From contig NZ_CP020914.1 in assembly GCF_007833355.1 (NCBI RefSeq), positions 2,838,047 through 2,902,046 of the forward strand: DNA of 64,000 nucleotides, in the 5' to 3' direction. Source of the DNA: Denitratisoma sp. DHT3. GTDB taxonomy: Bacteria > Pseudomonadota > Gammaproteobacteria > Burkholderiales > Rhodocyclaceae. Below are positions 1 to 10,700 of the stretch, piece by piece; position 1 is the stretch's first letter, and each line of letters begins with the position of its first letter. Under the pieces are notes generated by a model, which worked only from the letters and a program-made list of their open reading frames with translations, did not search any database and was not told the origin of the DNA. The position numbers and the translations under genes are program-made.

Positions 1-1
1 T

Positions 2-319
2 GCCCTGTTGCAGTCGGCGATCGACGCCGGCACGCCGGTGACGCCGGTCGTCCTGCGCTATCTGGATCGCGCCGGCAGGCGCAGCGAAGCCCCCGCCTAT
101 GTGGGCGACGTCTCGCTGCTACAGTGCCTGCGCACCATCGCCGCCAGTCGCGGACTGGTGGTGGAGGTGGAGGTGTTGCCCGCGCACGCCGTGGCGGGCG
201 GCGATCGGCGTCACGTCGCGGCGCATCTGCATCGCAGCATCGCCCACCGCTTGCACGCCGCAGGCGGACCGGCGCCGCGCACCGATCCGCCCTCGACGGG
301 ATTTACCAGCGATAGTTGA
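2..319 (+). CDS. Lysophospholipid acyltransferase (PlsC-like), C-terminal fragment
   Basis: The open frame enters from the left edge, so only the last 105 residues or so are seen. They include TPVTPVVLRYLD, a block typical of the C-terminal half of 1-acylglycerol-3-phosphate acyltransferases, where a hydrophobic strand is followed by a variable tail. The catalytic HX4D and substrate motifs would lie upstream, outside the window. It would acylate lysophosphatidate at the inner membrane in phospholipid synthesis. The stop lies 17 nt inside the 3' end of the convergent TonB receptor gene. The family call rests on overall resemblance, because no catalytic residue is visible. Confidence 0.55.
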   Translation, partial: ALLQSAIDAGTPVTPVVLRYLDRAGRRSEAPAYVGDVSLLQCLRTIAASRGLVVEVEVLPAHAVAGGDRRHVAAHLHRSIAHRLHAAGGPAPRTDPPSTGFTSDS

Positions 320-2528
320 AGCTCGCGCCGTAAGTGCGCGGTTGCAGGTAATAGGCCGTGGTCAGGTTGTTGAAGCCAGGCCCGAAGTCGATGAAGTTCA
401 CCGGCTGCATCTTGTCGGTGGCGTTCTTCACCCACAGCGCCACGTCCGCCGACCCGGGGCCGCCGATCGGGATGTTGGACAGCACCAGACGCAGATTCAG
501 CAAGCCATAGCCCTTGACCTTGCTGTTCTCCGCCAGCGGCCGGGCCGGGTCCACCGCGCTCAACTGGTAGGGATAGCCGTAGAAGGACGAGGTGTAGCTG
601 TAGTCGGCGATACCGCGCCAGACCCCGAGCGCCGAGCGCCCCAGTCGCGCATCCACGCTCAGGTTGAAGGTGTGCTTGGGCGCATGGGGAAAGGCGCGGT
701 TGCCGGCGACGTTGCCGATCGGCAGGCCGGTGGCCGGCGCTTCCATGAACTCCTTGTACTTGCCGTCCAGATAGCCATAGCCGGCCTGTAGCCTGAGGCC
801 GTCGACGGGCACGTACACCCCTTCCAGTTCCAGGCCCTTGACCGTGGCCTTGCCGGCGTTGCGGATCACGGAAACGCCGGGCAGGCCGGTGAAGCGCGAA
901 ATCTGCAGATCCTGGATGTCATTGTGGAACACGGCGGCGTTGAGCTGCATGCGGCCGTCGGCCGAACTCATCTTGACGCCGAATTCGTAGGTCTTCTGCT
1001 TTTCCGGGTCGAAGGGGATTCGAGCCTCGGCCGCCGTGCCGGCCTCGCCCTGGAAGCCGCCGCTCTTGAAGCCTTCCGAGTACTTGCCATAGACATTCAG
1101 GTGCTCGTCGAACTTGTAGGCCAGCGAGAGCATCGGCGTCGTCGCCTTGAAGGATGCCTCCGCCTCGACGTAGGGGATCGCGGAACCAAAGCCGGTGATG
1201 CTCTTGAAGCGCGAGCCCATCTTGGTTTCCTTGGTGCGGCGCAGGCCGGCGGACACCGTCCACTGGTCCGTCAGCTTGTAATCCGCCTGCCCGTAGATCG
1301 ACTGGGCATCGGCGCTGTAGCCGTATTCCGAACTGTCGGTGCCGAAATAGAAGACGTGCGGATTGATGGTGTAGCCGCGGTCCTTGTAGTAGTACAGGCC
1401 GAGCACGTAGTTCAGGCGGTCGGTGTTGCCGATCCACTGGAACTCCTGCGAGCGCTGGGTGTAGTCGGCGATGCGGGCGCCGGTGGCGATCACCAGGGGC
1501 GTGCCGTCCAGATCGTAGGAATCGTCGTTTTTCAAGGTACGGCGCGAGGTGATCGACTTCAAGGTATTGCGGTCGTCGAGCTTCCAGGTCAGCGTCAGGC
1601 CATGGCCTTGCAGCACCAGGCGCTCGTAGGACGGATAGTCGAGGCTGGCGGTCTTTTGCCAGTCCTGGGCGACATAGGGCGCCATCCCCGCCATCGGAGC
1701 GGTGGTGGCCGTCATGCGATAGAGCTGGTTGTGCGGGGGCTCCTGATTCACGCGGCTGTGGTCGTAGCGGTAATCGGCCTGGAAATCGGGCGAAAAATCG
1801 AACAGCGCGGCGAGCCGGGCACCGGTCTTGTCGCGCGTGTCGAGTTCGCGCGCCGGGCTGCCCGCGGTGGTCTTGACCAGACCGTCGCGCTTTTCCGAGC
1901 GCAGCCCCAGGGACAGGCTGAGAATGCCGAGCTTGGGCAGATCGAGGGAGACCTTTTCGGTGTGATAACCGTAGTTGCCGATCTCCAGCCCGACCGAGCC
2001 GCTCAGGGTGCCGCTCGGCTTGCGCGTGATCATGTTGACCGCGCCGGCCATGGTGTTGCGGCCATACAGCGTGCCTTGCGGGCCGCGCAGCACCTCGATG
2101 CGCTCCACGTCGACCACGTCGAGCACCGAACCCACGGCCTTGCCCAGATAGACGCCGTCCAGGTACATGCCCACGCTGGGCTCCCAGTACATGGCGCCGT
2201 TGAAGGTCACCGCGCCGCGCAGCGAAATCTGCGAGGTGACGTTGCTGGTGGGATATTTGCTGACCTGGAGGTTGGGCGCCAGGGCCTTCAGGTCGAGCAC
2301 GTTGGAAATGCCGCGCGCCTCGATCTGCCCCGCCGACAGGGCGCTGATGGCGATCGGCACGTCCTGCAGACGTTCCGCCCGCTTCTGGGCGGTGACGATG
2401 ACTTCGTCGATCTTTGCCTCGTCGGCGGCGGCCAGATTGGCGAAGGACGCCAGAGCGGAGGCCACCGCCGTCGCCATCAACAGCGGACGACCGGCCAGGG
2501 CCGCGCGGGACTTGGAATACAGGATCAT
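303..2528 (-). CDS. TonB-dependent outer-membrane receptor
   Basis: A 741-residue outer-membrane beta-barrel for energised uptake. The start at 2528 is preceded by AGGAGGGGAAC; longer in-frame starts lack this site. A signal peptide ending near ANLAAADE is followed by the TonB box DEVIVTAQKR. The plug domain runs to about residue 160 (DVPIAISALSAGQI, LRGPQGTLYGRNTMAGAVN). The barrel ends in a terminal aromatic residue (NYRW). The plug resembles the large sphingomonad/betaproteobacterial subfamily often linked to hydrophobic, aromatic or steroid substrates rather than classic siderophore receptors, but no substrate can be read from sequence. It is transcribed away from the PhnD-like gene. No Fur box was seen upstream. 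Confidence 0.93.
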   Translation of the reverse strand: MILYSKSRAALAGRPLLMATAVASALASFANLAAADEAKIDEVIVTAQKRAERLQDVPIAISALSAGQIEARGISNVLDLKALAPNLQVSKYPTSNVTSQISLRGAVTFNGAMYWEPSVGMYLDGVYLGKAVGSVLDVVDVERIEVLRGPQGTLYGRNTMAGAVNMITRKPSGTLSGSVGLEIGNYGYHTEKVSLDLPKLGILSLSLGLRSEKRDGLVKTTAGSPARELDTRDKTGARLAALFDFSPDFQADYRYDHSRVNQEPPHNQLYRMTATTAPMAGMAPYVAQDWQKTASLDYPSYERLVLQGHGLTLTWKLDDRNTLKSITSRRTLKNDDSYDLDGTPLVIATGARIADYTQRSQEFQWIGNTDRLNYVLGLYYYKDRGYTINPHVFYFGTDSSEYGYSADAQSIYGQADYKLTDQWTVSAGLRRTKETKMGSRFKSITGFGSAIPYVEAEASFKATTPMLSLAYKFDEHLNVYGKYSEGFKSGGFQGEAGTAAEARIPFDPEKQKTYEFGVKMSSADGRMQLNAAVFHNDIQDLQISRFTGLPGVSVIRNAGKATVKGLELEGVYVPVDGLRLQAGYGYLDGKYKEFMEAPATGLPIGNVAGNRAFPHAPKHTFNLSVDARLGRSALGVWRGIADYSYTSSFYGYPYQLSAVDPARPLAENSKVKGYGLLNLRLVLSNIPIGGPGSADVALWVKNATDKMQPVNFIDFGPGFNNLTTAYYLQPRTYGASFNYRW

Positions 2529-2773
2529 GGTTGTTCCCCTCCTTGGTTCATGGTTTGTGATGAAGCGCCCGGAACTCATGAAGTGGTCAAGGTCGCTATG
2601 AGGGGTATACGCATATCAATCGAAAAACCGACAGCGCGGACCGTTTCCGTGCCAAAGGAAGCGTGGCACCGCTTCTTCCAGGGTGGAAGGCGGCCTGTCG
2701 GAAAAACGCCATTTTCACGTTAAACTCGGCTCGCCTTTTCGCAATGGGGGAAGCGACCGACCGGGCACTGTCA

Positions 2774-3625
2774 ATGAAAATTCAGTCAAGAATGTTTTTT
2801 CTGTTCTTTGCGCTGCTGCTCTGCCTGGGTTCCGGTCTTGCGGTGGAGGCGCCGGCCGCAGCTCCCGGTTATTCGATCATGATGGTGGGGCGGACGGCGC
2901 CGACGGCCGAACGCAGCCAGTGGCTGCTGCTGATGCAGCGGGTGGCGGCGGCGACGGGAATTTCCTTCCGTCTGCAGATTCCCCCGACGCTGGGAGACTT
3001 CGAGCGGCGCGTGCTGGACGGCGATCCCGATTTCGCTTTTGTCGATCCCTATCTCATGGTGCGCGCTCATCAGTCGCTCGGCTATCTATCGCTGCTGCGG
3101 GACAGCAGCCGTCTGCTGCAAGGCGTGATCCTGGTGCGCCAGGACAGTCCGATCCGCAGCCTGAAGGCCCTGAACAAGGCGACCATTGCCTTTCCCGCCG
3201 TCAATACCTTTCCGGACAGCCTGCAAATCCGGCAGCTGCTGGCCCGCGAGCGCATCGCGTACCAGCCGCACTTCGCCGGCAATTTCGGCAATGCCTTGCG
3301 CCAGGTGCTCTACCAGGAGGCTGAGGCCGCGGCGACGACGACCAGCGCCCTTGGCCGCGAGCGGCCGGAAATCCAGTCCCGCCTGCGCGTGCTCTACGTG
3401 GCGCCGCCGGTAAGCCCGTATGTGCTGGCGGCCCATCCCCGGGTGCCCCTGGCGGCGCGCCGCGCCGTGGAAGCCGCGATCCTGGCGCTGGCGGACACGG
3501 CCGCCGGCGCCAGGCTGCTGGACGACGTGGACTTGAGCCAACCGGTGGCGGCGTCCTACGAAATCGATTACAAGCCCATGGAAATGCTTGGCCTCGCCCC
3601 TTTCGTCCTGCGGGGGAATGAATGA
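2774..3625 (+). CDS. PhnD-like periplasmic binding protein
   Basis: A 283-residue protein of the phosphate/phosphonate-type substrate-binding family. MKIQSRMFFLFFALLLCL is a clear signal peptide and decides the start at 2774; an in-frame start at 2663 would put a non-signal extension in front. Family-typical blocks are DFAFVDPYLMVRAHQ (ligand cleft) and IRSLKALNKATIAFP. No ABC permease or ATPase lies nearby. Its stop overlaps the start of the downstream GGDEF-EAL gene as ATGA, so the two are translationally coupled. This suggests that it senses a ligand for the membrane c-di-GMP enzyme rather than feeding a transporter. The ligand is unknown. Confidence 0.85.
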   Translation: MKIQSRMFFLFFALLLCLGSGLAVEAPAAAPGYSIMMVGRTAPTAERSQWLLLMQRVAAATGISFRLQIPPTLGDFERRVLDGDPDFAFVDPYLMVRAHQSLGYLSLLRDSSRLLQGVILVRQDSPIRSLKALNKATIAFPAVNTFPDSLQIRQLLARERIAYQPHFAGNFGNALRQVLYQEAEAAATTTSALGRERPEIQSRLRVLYVAPPVSPYVLAAHPRVPLAARRAVEAAILALADTAAGARLLDDVDLSQPVAASYEIDYKPMEMLGLAPFVLRGNE

Positions 3626-6522
3626 AGTTCCTGCGCGGTCTTTATTTCCGGCTGTTGCTGGCCGGGTCGTCAGCGGCGGCGTCGGCGGTGCTCGGCTTTG
3701 GCTACTACACTGCGGCCGGGCAGATGGAGATGGAAATCGACGCCAACGAGCGCGAGGTCCAGCTGGTCGCCGTCGGTCTGGCCGCCGCCGCCGATCATGT
3801 CGTGATGGCCCGCGACTATTGGGAAATCGAGCAGCTGATGCGCCAGGTGATCATCGATCCCAGCCTGCTCACGGTGCAGATCATCGATGTCCAGGGGCAG
3901 GTGCTGGGCCATATGGGGCGCTCCCTGTCGGACACCACGCCCAAGCTGGTTTTCGATGCGTCCCGCCTGGCGCCGCCCCACGGGGAGAAATCCCTGTTGA
4001 AGCGCCGGGGCGACACTGTCGAGGTCTGGTCGCCGGTCATGGTGGACAACAAGACGGCCGGCTGGGTCCGCCTGGAAAGCAATCCGCTGTGGAACCAGGC
4101 CCGGCATCAACACATCTGGCGCGATTCCCTGATCGCGGCGCTGGCAATGCTGGGCGGCAGTGCCCTGCTGCTGGCCTGGCTGCTGCGGCGCCCGGTCGGC
4201 GCCCTGGAGGCGGCCACCCGATTCGCCGCCGACCTGCCGTTGAACCACGGCGTGCAACTCGCCACCCGGCCCTCCACCGCCGAGGTGGACAAGTTGATCG
4301 AGGCCCTGAACCAGACCTCCGCCCAACTGGCGGCGCAGGATGACGCCCTGACGCAGAGTCAGCGCCACCTGGAAATCCGCAATCAGGTCTATGAGCGCCT
4401 GGCGCTGGGCGGCAGTCTGCAGGAGACGCTGGCCCTGATCGTCTCCAGCCTGGAATGCCAGCGCCCGGGCTGGCATATCGCCATCCTGATCCTGGACCGG
4501 GACGGCAAGCACCTGCAACTGGGGGTCGCGCACAATCTGCCGGACAGCTATCGCGCCCTGGTGGAAGACATCGAAATCGGCGAGGGCGCGGGCCCCAGCG
4601 GCACGGCGGCATACCGCAACGAACGGGTGATCATCGAGGACCTGTCCCGCCATCCCTATGGCGCGCGGTTCCGCGAATTCGCCGCCGAGGCGGGCGTGGC
4701 CGGCTGCTGGTCGGAACCGGTGCGCTCCAGCCGCGGCGAAATCCTGGCGCTGCTCTCGATTTACCAGCGGACGCCGATCCTGCCGGTCCCGGAGGACATC
4801 CATGTCGTGCAACATGGCGCCCATCTGGTCAGCGTGGCCGTGGAGCGGCATCGCGCCGAGGAGGAGTTGCAGTTGGCGTCCCTGGTGTACCAGGCCAGCG
4901 GCGAAGCCATCATGGTCAGCGACGGCAGGAACCGCATCATCGCCGTCAATCCCGCCTTCGTGCGCCTGACCGGCTACGGCGCGCAGGAAGTGCTGGGCAA
5001 GAGTCCCGCCGTGCTCGGCTCCGGACGCATGGACGCTTCTTTCTACAACGCCATGCAGCAGTCGATGCGCGCCAGCAATCACTGGCAGGGGGAAATCTGG
5101 AACCGGCGCAAGAACGGCGAAGTCTATGCCGAATGGCTCACCGTCAACGTCATGCGCGACGCGGCGGGGCGCCCCCATCGCTACATCGCGATGTTTTCCG
5201 ACATCACCGCCAAGAAGCAGGCCGAGGAAACCATCTGGCAGCAGGCCAACTACGATCAGCTCACCGGCCTGCCCAATCGCCGCTTGTTCCGCGACCGGTT
5301 GCGCCAGGACCTGTTGCGCGCGCAGCGCCAGGACGGCGTGCTGGCGCTGATGTTCGTGGACCTCGACCGTTTCAAGGAGATCAACGAGACGCTCGGCCAT
5401 GAGGCCGGCGACCACCTGCTGATCGAGGCCGCCCAGCGCATCAGTGCCTGCGCCCGCGATTCCGACACCGTGACGCGGCTGGGCAGCGACGAGTTCGCCG
5501 TCATCCTGGTGGGCCTGTCCGACCCCGGCGAGGCGGAGCGGGTGGCCAACAGCATCCTGCATGCCCTGGCGCAGCCTTTCAAACTGGGCACGGACGTGGG
5601 CTACGTCTCCGCCTGCATCGGTGTCACCCTGTTCCCCAACGACGGTCTGGATCTCGAAACCCTGCTGAAAAATGCCGACCAGGCGATGCATGTGGCCAAG
5701 GAATCCGGAAACAACAACTTCTCCTGGTTCACCCTCGATCTGCAATTGGCGGCGCAGGCGCGGCGCACCCTGCTCGGCGATCTGCGCAGCGCGCTGGCCG
5801 ACGACCAGTTGCGGCTCCATTACCAGCCCATCGTCGACCTTCAGACCGGGTTGATCGTCAAGGCCGAGGCGCTGGTCCGCTGGCAACATCCGGTCCAGGG
5901 CCTGATCAGTCCGGCCGTCTTCATTCCCCTGGCCGAGGAGGTCGGCCTGATCGAGGAAATCGGCGACTGGGTGTTCCGCACCGCCGCCCGCCAGGCCAAG
6001 GCCTGGCAGCAACAGGGGTGGCCGCTGCAAGTCAGCATCAACAAGTCTCCGCGCCAGTTCAACAGCAGCTTCAGCGGCGCCTCCTGGCTCGATTTCCTGC
6101 GCGAGATCGATCTGGCGCCCCAGCAACTGGTGATCGAAATCACCGAGGGCCTGCTGCTCGATCAATGTTCGGCCGTGACCGAGCAACTGCTGAGCTATCG
6201 CGAGGCCGGCATCGAGATCGCCGTGGATGATTTCGGCACCGGCTATTCGGCCCTCTCCTATTTGCAGCGCTTCGACATCGACTATCTGAAGATCGATCGC
6301 AGCTTCATCAGCGATCTGTCGGAAAGCGCCGACGACCGGGCGCTGGCCGACGCGATCATCGTCATGGCCCACAAGCTGGGCCCCAGGGTGATCGCCGAAG
6401 GCGTCGAAACCGGCTACCAGCGGGATTGGTTGATCAGTTCCGGTTGCGACTTCGTCCAGGGCTTCCTCTATGCCCGTCCCCTGCCCCTGACGGAATTCAA
6501 CGCACTGCTGCGGCGGAGTTGA
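3622..6522 (+). CDS. Membrane GAF-PAS-GGDEF-EAL c-di-GMP protein
   Basis: A 966-residue inner-membrane signalling protein. TM1 is at about residues 8-28, then a periplasmic region, TM2 at about 172-192, a HAMP-like linker to about 245, GAF to about 410, PAS to about 530, GGDEF at about 545-700 and EAL at about 715-960. The GGDEF signature is GSDEF, preceded by an RDSD inhibitory-site motif. The EAL signature AEALVRW and the DDFGTGYS metal-site loop are intact. The EAL domain is therefore probably an active phosphodiesterase, while the cyclase half may be weak or regulatory. It is coupled by ATGA to the PhnD-like gene, whose product likely signals through the periplasmic region. Confidence 0.93.
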   Translation: MKFLRGLYFRLLLAGSSAAASAVLGFGYYTAAGQMEMEIDANEREVQLVAVGLAAAADHVVMARDYWEIEQLMRQVIIDPSLLTVQIIDVQGQVLGHMGRSLSDTTPKLVFDASRLAPPHGEKSLLKRRGDTVEVWSPVMVDNKTAGWVRLESNPLWNQARHQHIWRDSLIAALAMLGGSALLLAWLLRRPVGALEAATRFAADLPLNHGVQLATRPSTAEVDKLIEALNQTSAQLAAQDDALTQSQRHLEIRNQVYERLALGGSLQETLALIVSSLECQRPGWHIAILILDRDGKHLQLGVAHNLPDSYRALVEDIEIGEGAGPSGTAAYRNERVIIEDLSRHPYGARFREFAAEAGVAGCWSEPVRSSRGEILALLSIYQRTPILPVPEDIHVVQHGAHLVSVAVERHRAEEELQLASLVYQASGEAIMVSDGRNRIIAVNPAFVRLTGYGAQEVLGKSPAVLGSGRMDASFYNAMQQSMRASNHWQGEIWNRRKNGEVYAEWLTVNVMRDAAGRPHRYIAMFSDITAKKQAEETIWQQANYDQLTGLPNRRLFRDRLRQDLLRAQRQDGVLALMFVDLDRFKEINETLGHEAGDHLLIEAAQRISACARDSDTVTRLGSDEFAVILVGLSDPGEAERVANSILHALAQPFKLGTDVGYVSACIGVTLFPNDGLDLETLLKNADQAMHVAKESGNNNFSWFTLDLQLAAQARRTLLGDLRSALADDQLRLHYQPIVDLQTGLIVKAEALVRWQHPVQGLISPAVFIPLAEEVGLIEEIGDWVFRTAARQAKAWQQQGWPLQVSINKSPRQFNSSFSGASWLDFLREIDLAPQQLVIEITEGLLLDQCSAVTEQLLSYREAGIEIAVDDFGTGYSALSYLQRFDIDYLKIDRSFISDLSESADDRALADAIIVMAHKLGPRVIAEGVETGYQRDWLISSGCDFVQGFLYARPLPLTEFNALLRRS

Positions 6523-6603
6523 GGGTACGCGCGGCATCGCGCCTTAAGCCTGTCTTAAGACGCAATGCCGACAATCGCGCATCTTCAATGGAGACAGTGG
6601 TCC

Positions 6604-7722
6604 ATGCCGCGAAGCTTGCTGGTTTTCCTGAGTGCCCTGCTGCCCTTGTCCGCCCTGGCGGAAGAGCCGCTGATCGCCCTCTCGCCGGAGCAGGGCCAAC
6701 GCGCCGGCATCGTTGTGCAGCCCCTGAAGGCGCTGCGGACGGCCGACGACCATGGGCTGCCGGCCCAGGTCGTGATCGACCCCCGCCGCATCGAGATCAT
6801 CGCCGCGCCCCTGGGCGGGATCGTCACCGCGGTGCGGGTGCTGTCCGGCGAGACCGTGAAAAAAGGCCAGGTGCTGGGGCGCCTGCAGGGCGCGCCGCTG
6901 CTGGGCCTGCAGCGCGAATACGTGGAGGCCCGGGGCCAGGCCGAGTTGGCGGCGGAAGCGCGGCGCCGCGACGAGACGCTGTTCGCCGAGGGCATCATCG
7001 CCCGCGCCCGCCTGCAACAGGCGCAGGCCGCGGAGCGCGCCGCCGCGGCGCTGCTGCACGAGAAGCGCCAGGCCCTGGCGCTGTCCGGACTGGCGCGGCC
7101 GGACGGTGGCAATGGTGGCGAAGGTGGTGGCGCGGGCGGCGATTTTTCCGGCGCGGTGGAATTGCGCGCCCCCTTCGCCGGCGTGGTGCTGGAAGCGCCG
7201 GCCCAGCCCGGCCAGCGCCTGGAATCCTCGGCGCTGTTGTTCAAGCTGGGGCGGCTGGACGCCCTGGCCCTGGAAATCCAGGCCACGCCCCATCTGGCGG
7301 CCGGCGTCATGCCGGGAGACCCGGTGTCGGTGCCGGGCTGCGCGCAGCCGGCGCGGGTGACCGCCGTCGCGCCGCAGTTGGCGGGCGGCAGCCAGTCCGT
7401 GCTGGTGCGGGCCGAACTGAAGCAGGCCGCCGGCTGCGTCCGCCCCTACCAGCAGTTGCAGGTCCGGCTGCGTCCCTCCGCCAGCCACCATGGCAAGGGC
7501 TGGACGCTGCCGACGACGGCGCTGGTGCGCCACCTGGACAAGGCCTGGGTGTTCGTCGCCGCCCCGGGCGGCTATCGCCCGGTGGCGGTGCAACTGCTGG
7601 ACGAGACCGACGGGACCGTGCGCATCGACGCGGCGCTGGCGGCGGACAGCCTGCTGGTGGTGAAGGGGGCGGCCACGGTCAAGGCGGCTTGGCTCGGCCT
7701 GGGCGCGGCGGAGAGCCGCTAG
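6604..7722 (+). CDS. RND efflux periplasmic adaptor (CusB/CzcB type)
   Basis: A 372-residue membrane-fusion protein linking the RND pump to the outer-membrane channel. MPRSLLVFLSALLPLSALA is a signal peptide and GGAG precedes ATG 6604, so this start is preferred over the upstream 6565 start. A lipoyl-like half (GGIVTAVRVLSGETVKKGQV) is followed by an Ala-rich coiled-coil hairpin (about residues 105-160) and the second lipoyl half (ELRAPFAGVVLEAP). The Gly-rich insert at about residues 169-179 is unusual but short. Its stop TAG directly abuts the ATG of the pump gene. No His- or Met-rich metal-binding tail is evident, so the metal cannot be assigned. Confidence 0.88.
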   Translation: MPRSLLVFLSALLPLSALAEEPLIALSPEQGQRAGIVVQPLKALRTADDHGLPAQVVIDPRRIEIIAAPLGGIVTAVRVLSGETVKKGQVLGRLQGAPLLGLQREYVEARGQAELAAEARRRDETLFAEGIIARARLQQAQAAERAAAALLHEKRQALALSGLARPDGGNGGEGGGAGGDFSGAVELRAPFAGVVLEAPAQPGQRLESSALLFKLGRLDALALEIQATPHLAAGVMPGDPVSVPGCAQPARVTAVAPQLAGGSQSVLVRAELKQAAGCVRPYQQLQVRLRPSASHHGKGWTLPTTALVRHLDKAWVFVAAPGGYRPVAVQLLDETDGTVRIDAALAADSLLVVKGAATVKAAWLGLGAAESR

Positions 7723-10700
7723 ATGCTGGCGCGCCTGATCGAGTTTTCCCTGACCCAGCGGCTGCTGGTGATCGTCGCCACGGTGCTGCTGCTGGGCGGC
7801 GGCGTCGCGGCTTTCCGCGAACTGCCGATCGACGCCTATCCGGACGTTTCCTCCACCCAGGTCAAGGTCATCGTCAAGGCGCCGGGAATGACGCCGGAGG
7901 AGGTGGAAGCCCGCATCGTCACCCCGATCGAGCTGGAACTGCTGGGCATTCCCGACAAGCGCATGGTGCGCTCGGTGTCCAAATACGCGATCGCCGACAT
8001 CACCCTGGATTTCCAGGACGGCACCGACATCTACTGGGCCCGGCAGCAGGTCAGCGAGCGCCTCGCCGGCGTCATGGCCGACCTGCCGGCGGGCGCCAGC
8101 GGCGGCCTGGCACCGATCACCACGCCGCTGGGCGAGATGCTGATGTTCACCATCGAGGGCGAACTGTCGCTGGCGGAAAAACGCACCCTGCTGGACTGGG
8201 TGATCCGTCCCCAGTTGCGCACCCTGCCCGGCGTGGCCGAGGTCAACAGCCTGGGCGGCGAGGTGCGCAGTTTCGAGGTGGTGCCCGACCTGGTGGCGCT
8301 GAAGGCGCGCGGGCTGGGCCTGGCCGAACTGCGCCAGGCGCTGGAGGCCAACAACCGCAATGAAGGCGCGGGGCGCCTGACCGAAGGCGAGGAGTCGCTG
8401 CTGGTGCGCATCGAGGGCGGCGCGAAGACCCTCGCCGACATCGCCGGGATCGTCGTCGCCAGCCGCGACGGCGGCGTGGTTCGGGTCGGCGACGTGGCCC
8501 AGGTGCGGATCGGCAGCCTCAGCCGCTACGGTTTCGTCACCCATGGCGGCCGCGAGGAGGCGGTGGAGGGGCTGGTATTGGGATTGCGCGGCGCCAACGC
8601 GCGGCAGGTGGTGGACGGGGTCAAGGCACGCCTGGCGGAAATTCGGCAGACGCTGCCGGAAGGCGTCTCCACGCGCATCTTCTACGATCGGGGGGCCCTG
8701 GTGGAGCGGGCGGTGGGCACCGTCTCCAAGGCCCTGGGCGAGGCCATCGTGCTGGTGCTGGCGCTGCTGCTGGCCTTCCTCGGCGGGCTGCGGCCGGCCC
8801 TGGTGGTGGCCTCGGTGCTGCCCCTGGCGGCGCTGATCACCTTCGTCATGATGCATCTGTTCGGCATGTCGGCGAACCTGATGAGCCTGGGCGGCCTGGC
8901 CATCGCCATCGGCATGCTGGTGGATGCGGCGGTGGTGGTGGTGGAGAACGTCGAGAGCGAACTCGCCCGCGGCGGCCAGGATGCCCTGCCGCTGCGCCAC
9001 CGCATCTACCGCGCGGTGCGCGAAGTGGCCCAGCCGGTGGCCTCCGGCATGGCCATCATCGTCATCGTGTTCCTGCCGCTGCTGACGCTGCAGGGCCTGG
9101 AAGGCAAGCTGTTCACGCCGGTGGCGCTGACCATCGTCTTCGCCCTGTCGGGTTCGCTGCTGCTGTCCCTGACCGTGATCCCGGTGCTGGCCTCGCTGCT
9201 GCTGAAGCCGGCCGCCGAGCATCGGGAGCCCTGGCTGCCGAGGAGGCTGACGGCGCTCTACACGCCGCTGCTGAACCGTGCGCTGGCCCGTCCGCGGCAG
9301 GTGATCGTCACCGCCCTGACCCTGCTGGCGTTGACCGGCGGCGCCTTCCTGCTGCTGGGCAAGACCTTCATGCCGGCGATGGACGAGGGCGACCTGCTGA
9401 TGCAGGTGGCCAAGCTGCCGTCGATCGGGCTGGACACCAGCGCGGCGATCGACCTGACCGTGCAGCGCGCGCTCCTGGCGGAGGTGCCGGAAATCAGCGA
9501 CATCGTCGCGCGCACCGGCTCGGACGAACTGGGCCTGGACCCGATGGGACTCAACGAGACCGACGCCTTCCTGGTGCTGAAGCCGCGCGCGCAGTGGCGC
9601 AAGCCCGACAAGGAATGGCTGACCGAGGAAGTGCGGCGGGTGATGGCCGGCTTTCCGGGGCTCGACATTTCCTTCACCCAGCCGATCGAAATGCGGGTGG
9701 CGGAAATGCTCACCGGCACGCGCGGCGACCTGGCGGTGAAGATCCATGGCGGCGACCTGAACGAACTCAACGCCCTGGCGGAACGGATGGCGGCCTTGCT
9801 CAAGGGCATCCCCGGCGCGCAGGACGTGCTGACGGTGAAGAACGAGGGGGTGCAGTACTACGCGGTGGAAGTGGATCGGCTCGCCGCCGGGCGCCTGGGG
9901 TTTTCCGTGGAGGACGTGGCCGGCGTGCTGCGCGCCCAGGTCGAGGGCCAGCCCGTCGGGCTGGTGCTGGAAGGACACCGGCGCACGCCGCTGGTCATCC
10001 GCGGCGGCGAGGACGTGCGCCTGTCGCCGGCCGCGTTCGCCAACACCCAGCTGGCGCTGAAGGACGGCGGCAGCGTGGCGCTGTCGTCGCTGGCCCGGCT
10101 CAAGCGTCTCGCCGGGCCGGTCAAGGTCGACCACGAGAATGCCCAGCGCATGGTGGTGGTCCAGGCCAACGTCAGCGGCCGCGACCTGGTGGGTTTCGTC
10201 GACGAGGCCAGGCGGCGGACGGCGGCCGAGATCGAGCTGCCGACGGGATATGCGGTCGCCTGGGGCGGCCAGTTCGAGAACCAGCAGCGCGCCGCCCAGC
10301 GCCTGGCGCTGGTGGTGCCGGTGGCCCTGGCGCTGATCTTCCTGATCCTCTTCGCCACCCTCGGCTCGGTGCGTCAGGCGGTCCTGGTCTTCACCAACAT
10401 TCCGTTCGCGATGATCGGCGGCGTGTTCGGCCTGCTGCTGTCCGGCGAGTATCTGTCGGTGCCGGCCTCGGTGGGCTTCATCGCGCTGCTGGGCATCGCC
10501 GTGCTGAACGGGCTGGTGATGATCAGCTACTTCAACCAGCTGCTGGCGCAGGGCATGCCGATCGCGCAGGTGGTGGTGGAGGGCGCGCGGCGCCGCCTGC
10601 GGCCGGTGCTGATGACCGCGACCATCACCGCCCTGGGCCTGGTGCCGCTGCTGTTCGCCGCCGGCCCCGGCTCGGAGATCCAGAAGCCGCTCGCCATCGT

